From: an uncultured Bdellovibrio sp.
Lineage (GTDB): Bacteria > Bdellovibrionota > Bdellovibrionia > Bdellovibrionales > Bdellovibrionaceae
Direction: 5' to 3'
Assembly (NCBI RefSeq): GCF_946478835.1
Contig: NZ_CAMLDV010000172.1
Coordinates: 1 to 7,150 of the forward strand
Length of the DNA: 7,150 bases
This document shows, piece by piece, positions 1 through 5,640 of the stretch; position 1 is the first letter of the stretch, and every line of letters begins with the position of its first letter. The notes under the pieces were generated by a model. It saw only the letters and a list, made by a program, of their open reading frames with translations, was not told where the DNA came from and searched no databases. The position numbers and the translations under genes are program-made.

Positions 1-144
1 AATAACGTAAATAACGGAAATAACGGCAATAACGGTAATAAGGGCAATAACGGAAATAACGGCAATAACGGAAATAACGGGAACAACGGGAACAACGGGA
101 ACAACGGCAACAATGGTAATAACGGAAACAACGGGAACCACGGA
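1..144 (+). repeat. 9-bp in-frame tandem repeat coding Asn-Asn-Gly, 16 units
   Basis: Sixteen consecutive 9-base units of the type AAYAAYGGN encode NNG. The exceptions are unit 1 (NNV), unit 5 (NKG) and unit 16 (NHG), each explained by one base change. Units 1-9 all begin AAT, mostly AATAACGGN, whereas units 10-12 are AACAACGGS. The array therefore has two sub-blocks, as expected from local duplication. It begins at the window edge and may be longer. Unit gain or loss would keep the reading frame and change only stalk length. Confidence 0.95.
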
Positions 145-2094
145 ACAACTGGTTTTACGACTGGATTCGAAACTACTACAGCCGGTGAAACGACTACTGC
201 CGGCGAAACCACAACAGCTGGTGAAACAACAACGGCTGGTGAAACAACCACTACAAGCTCAACTGGTTCCACAGCTGAAACCGGCACAACTGGTAAATTT
301 GAAGAAAAAGAAAAGAACGAACTTAAAGCTAAGTTGAAACCATTGTTCCACTTGAGCTTTGACTACGGTTCTTACATCGTGAACTTGACGCCTCAATTCA
401 GAGACGTTGAACCGAAATCTTCATTCGTAAAATACGATTATAAACCAATGGCGTCTTCAGATGCTCTGATCTATGGCGACTACCGCGACGGTTTCCAAAA
501 AACTGTTTACGGAAGTCTTGAAGTAGGTCTGGGTGCTCAGGTGCGCTTCTGGTTCGACAACGCAACGGGAGTTCTAGATCATTTCTGGGCTTACGTAGGC
601 GTCTTGCCGATCATCGGAAAAGACACAGAGTCGACTCGTTACGTAAGCACACTCGACAAAGCTTACGCCATGGGCGGACGTTGGCAGGTTCCTAAAGCAG
701 CCTCGGACCTTGACAGTTGGGATACTGGCGACAGCATCACATACATGGGTCACGGTGGTATCATCTTCTCTGCTGGAGCAGGTATTGGTCCGGTAGGCGT
801 TGGTGTTGCAAAATTGGCGACAGGTACATGGGAAACTTACGTAGAAAAAGTAGGATCTGATAGAGCTTACGTGAAGATGACTCGCGGTAAACTCGACAGT
901 TTCTCTATGTTCACGAAAGTGGCGATCTTGAATCTTTCATTGAATGAATTCAAATATGCCGATGACGGCTTCTCATTCTTGTTCGACTTGACGACAGAGA
1001 CAGGTAGAAAAGCTTACGAAGATCTTATTCGTGGTAACGTTCTTGCGTCTGAAACTTTCGCAAGCAACAAACCTAGAAACTTCGTAGAAAAAGCACCGGT
1101 GTTGAAAGTGGAAACTTTCCGCAACGTATCTACGGGTAAAGTTGTCAGCAAGTCACTTGCAATTCCTATCATCTGGGATAAAACGTATAGCAAAGGTCGT
1201 GTCGCTTCCTTCACGACATCTGATATGCATATCGACCGCAACACGGCTCGCGTGCACTACGGTATCTTCTCAGATTCAGAGGACACTCGTTTCTGGTTCA
1301 AACATAAAGAAAAAGACTTTATGTTCTACGGAGCGAAATACTCAGTTGAAAACTGGGATACTAAAGCGCGTATGGACAGCATGTTCGGTACATACAGCTA
1401 CTCATTCAAACACGAGTCTAGTAACGGCGATCGCCTCAGAAAAGGTATTCGTGAACTTGTTAAGAAAACAGGTTTGGATACTTTGATGGTGAGCGTGCCT
1501 GACAGAGACTTGGGTTACACAGGCATCGAGTTCAACGTGAACTTCAGTGATGAGAACACGATGAGATTGATGATGGCAGCTCAGCGTATGGGCCAAGATG
1601 AGTTTATCAACGTTTCGACAGATCAAATTTATGACTACTTCCGTTCAAGCAACGATCCATACGATCTTTGCATCTTGGATCGCGGTGGTCCTTGCGTGAA
1701 CTCTGTCAACCGTGACACAGCAAATGCTGCAAGCAAAATGTACTACGCTCTAAGAACAATGTACAAAACAATGAACTCGGATCCAAGAGCGTTCGCTACA
1801 GCTTATGGTCAGTTCGGTGAAGGTATGGCGGAAAACCTCTTCACATTCAGAGCAGCCATGAAACTTGCAGGTTCTGGTGCGACTATTGACTACTTGATTG
1901 AAGGTACAACGATTTCAATGTACTTCCGCGAGTGGACAATCGACTCTAAAGGTCGTTGGGCGCCAGTTATGCAAAGTCCGTTGTATAAAGGACTTCCATT
2001 CAAGCCAGCAACTCGTCACTCACGAGTGCGCGGTATGATCATCGGTAACTCCGATGCGGGAAAAGTTCCGCATATGACGCCAGTGACTTTCTAA
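1..2094 (+). CDS. Large repeat-bearing protein of unknown function, 5'-partial
   Basis: The reading frame is open from the first base to the TAA at 2092-2094 (697 codons in the window), so the true start lies to the left. The TTG at 334 is an internal leucine, not a start. In order, by window codon: 1-48, sixteen Asn-Asn-Gly triplets; 49-57, a Thr/Gly/Phe linker; 58-81, four TTTAGE hexads, followed by a Ser/Thr-rich tail to about 98; 99-112, a charged Lys/Glu segment; then about 585 residues rich in aromatic residues and predicted beta character. A Gly-rich hydrophobic stretch occupies codons 249-271. The only two cysteines are codons 557 and 565 and could form a disulfide. The last residue is Phe, as in many outer-membrane proteins, but I see no clear barrel pattern. 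The low-complexity stalk plus large domain suggests a secreted or surface protein (inference). I recognise no family. Any signal peptide is outside the window. Coding is near certain; function is unknown. Confidence 0.92.
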   Translation, partial: NNVNNGNNGNNGNKGNNGNNGNNGNNGNNGNNGNNGNNGNNGNNGNHGTTGFTTGFETTTAGETTTAGETTTAGETTTAGETTTTSSTGSTAETGTTGKFEEKEKNELKAKLKPLFHLSFDYGSYIVNLTPQFRDVEPKSSFVKYDYKPMASSDALIYGDYRDGFQKTVYGSLEVGLGAQVRFWFDNATGVLDHFWAYVGVLPIIGKDTESTRYVSTLDKAYAMGGRWQVPKAASDLDSWDTGDSITYMGHGGIIFSAGAGIGPVGVGVAKLATGTWETYVEKVGSDRAYVKMTRGKLDSFSMFTKVAILNLSLNEFKYADDGFSFLFDLTTETGRKAYEDLIRGNVLASETFASNKPRNFVEKAPVLKVETFRNVSTGKVVSKSLAIPIIWDKTYSKGRVASFTTSDMHIDRNTARVHYGIFSDSEDTRFWFKHKEKDFMFYGAKYSVENWDTKARMDSMFGTYSYSFKHESSNGDRLRKGIRELVKKTGLDTLMVSVPDRDLGYTGIEFNVNFSDENTMRLMMAAQRMGQDEFINVSTDQIYDYFRSSNDPYDLCILDRGGPCVNSVNRDTANAASKMYYALRTMYKTMNSDPRAFATAYGQFGEGMAENLFTFRAAMKLAGSGATIDYLIEGTTISMYFREWTIDSKGRWAPVMQSPLYKGLPFKPATRHSRVRGMIIGNSDAGKVPHMTPVTF
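172..255 (+). repeat. 18-bp in-frame repeat coding TTTAGE, 4 units plus partial
   Basis: Four back-to-back copies at 172-189, 190-207, 208-225 and 226-243 all encode Thr-Thr-Thr-Ala-Gly-Glu. A partial unit (TTTT) follows at 244-255. All base differences between copies are synonymous (threonine ACT/ACA/ACG/ACC, alanine GCC/GCT, glycine GGT/GGC). This implies that the peptide is selected and that the duplication is not recent. The Thr-rich segment resembles extended, possibly glycosylated linkers of surface proteins (inference). Confidence 0.93.
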
Positions 2095-2117
2095 TCTGAT
2101 TGGAAAGCTCATAAAGC

Positions 2118-2150
2118 AAAGGCCACTGATTATTTCAGTGGCCTTTTTTT
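2118..2150 (+). terminator. Intrinsic terminator of the repeat-protein gene
   Basis: A perfect 12-bp stem, AAAGGCCACTGA (2118-2129) with TCAGTGGCCTTT (2135-2146), has a 5-base TTATT loop. The T run spans 2144-2150. It lies 23 bases after the stop codon. Read on the minus strand, the same stem is followed by TTTGCTTT, a weaker U-tract, so it may also slow transcription leaving the convergent acyl-CoA dehydrogenase gene. Confidence 0.92.
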
Positions 2151-2178
2151 ATTCTATTTTAACGACGTAACAGAGCGG

Positions 2179-3729
2179 CTAGAGTCCGTATTCGTAAATG
2201 AGGTTGTCGGTCATAAGATCACCGACCATAAAGGCCAGGCGTCTCGCGTTGGCTTCCCACTCCTCAGGGGAACCTTTCGCCAACTGCCCTAAGATTTTTT
2301 GCATTGCCGTCCATTTATCGACAAATGAAGAGACGGACGATTTCATTGCCGGGCAATTCTTGAAATATTCAAGAAGGACAGGCAGCGCTTGTTCTTTTTC
2401 AAATGCACGAAGCATATCTAAAGAAAGCACATTGGTCGTGCCTTCCCAAATTGAAAACACTTGAGCATCACGAAGCAGACGGGGAAGTCCCGTGTCTTCG
2501 ATGTAGCCTGCGCCGCCAAACATTTCAACCGCTTCGCTGGAAATTTGAATCGCTTTTTTTGCGGTGTAAAGTTTTAGAATCGGAGTCAGTGCTCTTAATA
2601 AAACTCTTTGTGAGGCCGAAATCTCGCCGACTTCCTCTTGTCCCAGAAGGTGAGAAACAAACATGCAAAACGCAAAACAGCGACGATAGTCTTCTTCAAG
2701 AGCTTTCAACGTTTCTCGGTGCAGAGGATGATCCATAAGAATCTTACCGAAGGCTTTGCGTTTTTTGGAATAGTCGGTTGCCAAATCCAAAGCACGACGC
2801 ATGTGTCCGGTTGCGCAGATGGAATTGTAGATGCGCGTGATATTTAGAACACTTGCGATTTTTTTAATTCCTTCACCTTCACCGCCGATCATACGAGCCG
2901 GAGTTCCCTGAAGACTCAACTCCGCCGTCGGCAGGGCTTTGGTTCCAAGCTTGTCTTTCAGACGATGAATTTGAATATTATTGAGCTGTCCTTGCTTGTC
3001 GCGGAGTTCAAGATAAAAAAGGCTGAGCCCCTTGGAGCCGGCGGGGGCTCCATCAGGACGAGCCAGCGTTAAGGCCATTTGTGACGTTGTTGCTGAAGTG
3101 AACCACTTCGTTCCATGCAGCGAGTGTGTCGCTGAAAACAAGCTGGTTTCTTTAAAGGGATGAGCGTCTGTAGAAGTGCCGCTCACATCAGAGCCGCCAG
3201 TTCTTTCCGTCATCCATTGTCCGGCCGTCCAAAAGTTTTTTGGATCTTTGGATAAAAGGTGAGGCAGAGCTCTTTCTTTCAGGTCATTGCCAGCATAAAT
3301 TTCCAGAGCGCGGGCCGCGCCGTCCGTCATTGCCAAAGGACAAGAAAAAATCGCCGAGCTTGGCGAATACAAATAAAGCAAAGCCATTTGATAGACGCGA
3401 GAGAAGGCTCCGAACTTTCTTTCGTAAGCCGTGGCAACGATACCTTCTTCGGCGGCGACTTTTTCGAGTTGCTTCCAGCCGTTCGAAGTTTTGATGTCGT
3501 CAATACGACGACCCCAAGGATCGAAAGGAATATGTTGAGGTGGTTGAGCCTCGGCTTCTTGGGCCCATTGAAGCATGTCTGTGACGGCTCTTTCCCCGAG
3601 GTGATCGAGGTGGGGCAGAGCTTCCTTTTGTGCGTCAGGAGGGAGGACTTTTTTTAAAAACTTTTGCAGAGTTTCATCTGCACGATACGTGTTCGATAGG
3701 CTTGGGCCGTCTTGATAAAAGTTTTTCAT
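2179..3729 (-). CDS. AidB-like acyl-CoA dehydrogenase (FAD-dependent)
   Basis: A 516-residue flavoprotein of the acyl-CoA dehydrogenase superfamily, AidB/long branch. Ordinary family members have about 380-400 residues and E. coli AidB has 541. The family forms the alpha,beta double bond of acyl-CoA thioesters and passes electrons to ETF. Visible motifs are WMTERTGGSDV at 172-182 (FAD/substrate region), RLKDKLGTKALPTAEL at 256-270, and FGGAGYIEDTGLPRLLRD near 404-421. IWEGTTN at 427-433 has Glu429 at the position of the usual catalytic base. Residues 1-150 carry the N-terminal extension typical of the AidB branch. The tail after residue 441 is about 75 residues, shorter than the roughly 100 of AidB, and has nine basic and ten acidic residues. 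The DNA-binding role proposed for AidB is therefore not supported here, and the substrate is unknown. ATG is at 3727-3729; the sequence before it (ATCGGGT) has only a weak Shine-Dalgarno match. The gene is monocistronic and divergent from the protease gene. Confidence 0.93.
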   Translation of the reverse strand: MKNFYQDGPSLSNTYRADETLQKFLKKVLPPDAQKEALPHLDHLGERAVTDMLQWAQEAEAQPPQHIPFDPWGRRIDDIKTSNGWKQLEKVAAEEGIVATAYERKFGAFSRVYQMALLYLYSPSSAIFSCPLAMTDGAARALEIYAGNDLKERALPHLLSKDPKNFWTAGQWMTERTGGSDVSGTSTDAHPFKETSLFSATHSLHGTKWFTSATTSQMALTLARPDGAPAGSKGLSLFYLELRDKQGQLNNIQIHRLKDKLGTKALPTAELSLQGTPARMIGGEGEGIKKIASVLNITRIYNSICATGHMRRALDLATDYSKKRKAFGKILMDHPLHRETLKALEEDYRRCFAFCMFVSHLLGQEEVGEISASQRVLLRALTPILKLYTAKKAIQISSEAVEMFGGAGYIEDTGLPRLLRDAQVFSIWEGTTNVLSLDMLRAFEKEQALPVLLEYFKNCPAMKSSVSSFVDKWTAMQKILGQLAKGSPEEWEANARRLAFMVGDLMTDNLIYEYGL

Positions 3730-3802
3730 ACCCGATAGTTTAGGCTTTCAGAGGAAGGGGGACAAGAATATGTCAACTGCCTCGCCTTTTTTAAGAAAAT
3801 TC

Positions 3803-3831
3803 TTGCCGTTTTGTAAGGGAGTGCCTATAAG
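3803..3831 (+). promoter_or_regulatory. Sigma70-type promoter for the protease gene pair
   Basis: A -35 box TTGCCG (3803-3808), a 17-bp spacer and a -10 box TATAAG (3826-3831) match 4/6 and 5/6 of the consensus. Transcription would start near 3837-3839, giving a leader of about 20 bases before the GTG at 3858. The spacing and position relative to the gene are good. No experimental support is available. Confidence 0.65.
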
Positions 3832-3845
3832 AGCCCCTCATTTTA

Positions 3846-3855
3846 GAGGGAGGGG
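3846..3855 (+). promoter_or_regulatory. Ribosome binding site of the protease gene
   Basis: The purine run GAGGGAGGGG contains AGAGG/GGAGG-type Shine-Dalgarno matches 4-8 bases before the GTG at 3858. It supports GTG as the start, since no ATG precedes the lipoprotein signal in this frame. Confidence 0.8.
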
Positions 3856-3857
3856 CC

Positions 3858-4751
3858 GTGGCCCGTATTTTATTAGCTATCAGCTTGATTGCTTTGGTGT
3901 CCTGTGGACTTAAATCTCAACCTGAGGTCGAGACGACAACTGGAACGGGAATTATGGGCGGGACTTTAGTTTCGGAAAAAGCTCCTTTGGCTTCCGGAAT
4001 CGTAGGAATTTATGATCTCCAAGACAACGCGATCTGCACAGGTTCTCTTATTGCTGAAAATTTTGTTTTAACAGCCGCTCACTGCGTGCAAACAAAGCCT
4101 TCAAAATTGAAAGTCGTTTTCGGTGTGGACGTGGATGCCGCCATGGCGACTCGTGAACCTGACGTTCTTCAAGAAGTTGTTCGTAAAGTCGTTGATGTGA
4201 AATACCATGACTCTTACAAACCGGAAGAGCATGAAGAAAAGCAATCTGACTGGGGCGATATCGCTATCATCAAGTTCGCAGGAACTTTGCCAGCGGGTTA
4301 CAAGCCTGTGCAAATGCTTGCAGACTCAAATGTTCTTCGCCGCGGAACTGTTGTCACAGTTGCAGGTTACGGCGTGTCTCAAGTCGATGTGGAACCTATC
4401 GATCCGAAAAAAGTTAAAAACTTAGACGAAGCTTTGGAATATGGCGAAGTCATGTGTGACGATAACCTTAAGAATTGCCTTAAAGTTGATATGTCAGGTG
4501 ACGGCGTTCTTCGTGAAACAAAAGCTCCGATTTCATCTATTCAAATGAGTGAAGTTCGTTTGGATGAATCTAAAGGTCATGGCACATGTGCTGGTGATTC
4601 TGGCGGTCCAGCTTATATCGAGCAAAATGGACAATATTATCTTTTCGGTGTTACAAGTCGTGGCAGCCAGCTTTGCGATGGTGTTGGCGTTTACACGAAT
4701 GCAGTCTACTATAAGACATGGATTGCGGAAGTAATGCAGAAAATGAAATGA
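3858..4751 (+). CDS. Trypsin-fold (S1) serine protease, predicted lipoprotein
   Basis: A 297-residue endopeptidase of the chymotrypsin family, acting in the envelope or outside the cell. Residues 1-16 form a lipoprotein signal with lipobox LVSC; Cys16 would be lipidated, and Gly17 at +2 favours the outer membrane. A short propeptide (17-31) precedes IMGG (32-35), the counterpart of the IVGG new N-terminus after activation. The catalytic triad is His75 (TAAHC), Asp134 (DIAII) and Ser248 (GDSGGP). The six cysteines other than Cys16 pair plausibly as 60-76, 200-207 and 244-273. The residue aligned with trypsin Asp189 is Gly242, so Arg/Lys specificity is unlikely. An acidic insertion at about 175-216 follows AGYG and holds the 200-207 pair and DMSGDGVL, which resembles part of a calcium loop. 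The residue before IMGG is Gly, so activation would need a protease other than trypsin. The gene starts with GTG and overlaps the next gene by four bases. Confidence 0.95.
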   Translation: MARILLAISLIALVSCGLKSQPEVETTTGTGIMGGTLVSEKAPLASGIVGIYDLQDNAICTGSLIAENFVLTAAHCVQTKPSKLKVVFGVDVDAAMATREPDVLQEVVRKVVDVKYHDSYKPEEHEEKQSDWGDIAIIKFAGTLPAGYKPVQMLADSNVLRRGTVVTVAGYGVSQVDVEPIDPKKVKNLDEALEYGEVMCDDNLKNCLKVDMSGDGVLRETKAPISSIQMSEVRLDESKGHGTCAGDSGGPAYIEQNGQYYLFGVTSRGSQLCDGVGVYTNAVYYKTWIAEVMQKMK

Positions 4752-5011
4752 TAAAACGTATTGAGATCTGTGCGAGCTGCGCAAAAGGCTCGACGACAGA
4801 CCCTGGGTTTTCGTTGAAAGACTTCGTCGAAGCTGTTCAGCGGGAACTCTCCGAAAGAAAACCGGAAGTTCAATGGCAGGTCCAAACAACGTCCTGCCAA
4901 CGGTTTTGTCCTCCGCAAAAAATCACTTTGATTGTTTCCAACAAACTGACAATGTCCCGTGACGCCACCGTTGAAAGTGTGGTGGAGGAAATCCTTCGCC
5001 GTGAAGGTTAA
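4748..5011 (+). CDS. Small four-cysteine protein, DUF1636 / thioredoxin-like ferredoxin type
   Basis: An 87-residue protein with the pattern C8-x2-C11 ... C50-x3-C54-P-P. An N-terminal CxxC followed by a second cysteine pair 38 residues later, then a hydrophobic strand (ITLIV), recalls DUF1636 putative metal-binding proteins and thioredoxin-fold [2Fe-2S] ferredoxins. The four cysteines probably bind a metal or an iron-sulfur cluster (inference). No signal peptide or membrane segment is seen, so it is likely cytoplasmic, unlike the protease encoded upstream. I chose the ATG at 4748 because it overlaps the protease stop codon as ATGA, the classic translational-coupling junction, and because it puts CxxC close to the N-terminus as in the families named. 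An in-frame ATG at 4718 would add ten residues but has no Shine-Dalgarno sequence. The stop TAA overlaps that of the convergent gene. Family assignment is moderate; coding is likely. Confidence 0.8.
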   Translation: MIKRIEICASCAKGSTTDPGFSLKDFVEAVQRELSERKPEVQWQVQTTSCQRFCPPQKITLIVSNKLTMSRDATVESVVEEILRREG

Positions 5012-5535
5012 ATTCTTTGAAAGCGTTTGAATGTCATCACGGCTCCTAAAATAAATACGGCAGCAAAGATGAGATGCAAAACGTGGTCAACGGTGCCGAA
5101 CTCCAAAACTTTTGGAATGGCTTTCCAAAGATAGCGGTCTTCTACAATATTGCCGACATCGGGCAGGCCTTCGCGGCCCAGGGCAAAGCCCACAATTCCT
5201 AAGAGCCCATAGATCGTTCCGAAGAAGTAACTAAACCTTTTAGCATTCGCAAGACTGTCAAAACCAAACCATAAAGCCAGGGCACCTAACGCCACATGGA
5301 TGGCGTTATGTGTATAACTGAGGTGTGCGCCAAGAAGATTGTCGACAACAAAACCAACAAGTCCGGTAATGAGAAGAAGTACACCCATGATCACGCAGAC
5401 TTCCTGGGAGTAATTTTTCTGAATTGGTACAAACGTTTTTGTGGGTTGGGCCTGATAGGTTTTTGTCGCCTCAGTAGGAAGTGGAGTTACATTAGAGGGA
5501 GGTGTTGTGGGTTTTCTCTGTTTTTCGAGTTCCAT
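5008..5535 (-). CDS. DUF4383-type four-helix membrane protein
   Basis: A 175-residue inner-membrane protein of unknown function. Residues 1-44 are polar, rich in Pro, Thr, Lys and Gln, and probably cytoplasmic and disordered. Four hydrophobic segments follow at about 46-66, 77-93, 101-119 and 150-168. Conserved-looking features of DUF4383 are visible: a Gly-rich first helix (GLVGF), THNAIHVALGALAL opening the second, FFGTIYGLLGIVGFALG in the third, and DHVLHLIFAAVFILGAVM forming the fourth. His76, His80, His151 and His154 lie near helix starts, where they could matter for function (inference). A strong Shine-Dalgarno site supports the ATG at 5533-5535. It is on the same strand as the adenine deaminase gene 93 bases upstream, but a hairpin and a candidate promoter in that gap suggest separate transcription. 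Its stop overlaps that of the four-cysteine gene on the other strand. Confidence 0.85.
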   Translation of the reverse strand: MELEKQRKPTTPPSNVTPLPTEATKTYQAQPTKTFVPIQKNYSQEVCVIMGVLLLITGLVGFVVDNLLGAHLSYTHNAIHVALGALALWFGFDSLANAKRFSYFFGTIYGLLGIVGFALGREGLPDVGNIVEDRYLWKAIPKVLEFGTVDHVLHLIFAAVFILGAVMTFKRFQRI

Positions 5536-5541
5536 AAAAAG

Positions 5542-5547
5542 CTCCTT
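5542..5547 (-). promoter_or_regulatory. Ribosome binding site of the DUF4383-type gene
   Basis: On the minus strand AAGGAG lies six bases before the ATG (GAAGGAGCTTTTTATG), a near-ideal Shine-Dalgarno match and spacing that fixes the start. Confidence 0.85.
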
Positions 5548-5552
5548 CTTTC

Positions 5553-5581
5553 ATTAGAATTATGAGCCTTTGGAACGGCAA
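5553..5581 (-). promoter_or_regulatory. Candidate promoter for the DUF4383-type gene
   Basis: On the minus strand a TTGCCG -35 (5576-5581), a 17-bp spacer and a TCTAAT -10 (5553-5558) are seen, the same -35 and spacing as the protease promoter. The predicted start would fall within or next to the ribosome binding site, which is tight. An overlapping CATAAT (5559-5564) is an alternative -10 but has no good -35. Treat it as a candidate only. Confidence 0.35.
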
Positions 5582-5617
5582 AATCATGCAGACGACAAAA
5601 GATGTGACAGAAAACAG

Positions 5618-5640
5618 CAAGAGGCTTGTTAAGCCTCTTG
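5618..5640 (-). terminator. Hairpin over the adenine deaminase stop codon, possible terminator
   Basis: A perfect 10-bp inverted repeat, CAAGAGGCTT and AAGCCTCTTG, has a 3-base loop that is part of the stop codon region (TAA = 5631-5629 on the minus strand). The downstream arm is followed on the minus strand by CTGTTTTCTG, an imperfect U-tract. The hairpin uses the last coding bases of the gene as one arm. Termination is plausible but perhaps leaky. Confidence 0.55.

Noticed and set aside
1..144. Short regular repeats that could suggest a CRISPR array or an iteron origin
   Set aside because: The period is 9 bases with no spacers, the repeat is fully in frame with a long coding sequence, and most changes are synonymous.
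334..336. TTG as start of the first large gene
   Set aside because: The same frame is open to base 1, with organised peptide repeats upstream and no Shine-Dalgarno sequence before the TTG.
113..337. Possible separate small protein within the repeat region (+ strand, another frame)
   Set aside because: It is a frame-shifted reading of the repeats and linker of the large gene, and it has no ribosome binding site.
3259..3657. Long + strand open frame opposite the acyl-CoA dehydrogenase
   Set aside because: It is antisense to a well-supported enzyme, its composition is skewed, and no ribosome binding site or recognisable domain is present.
3771..3776. A perfect TTGACA (-35 consensus) on the minus strand before the acyl-CoA dehydrogenase
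   Set aside because: No recognisable -10 hexamer lies 15-19 bases downstream.
4718..4720. In-frame ATG as an earlier start for the four-cysteine protein
   Set aside because: It would overlap the protease gene by 34 bases with no Shine-Dalgarno sequence. The ATGA junction at 4748 and family N-termini favour the later start.
4533..4889. Minus-strand open frame across the protease/four-cysteine junction
   Set aside because: It is antisense to two supported genes, has no recognisable domain and has no initiation signals.
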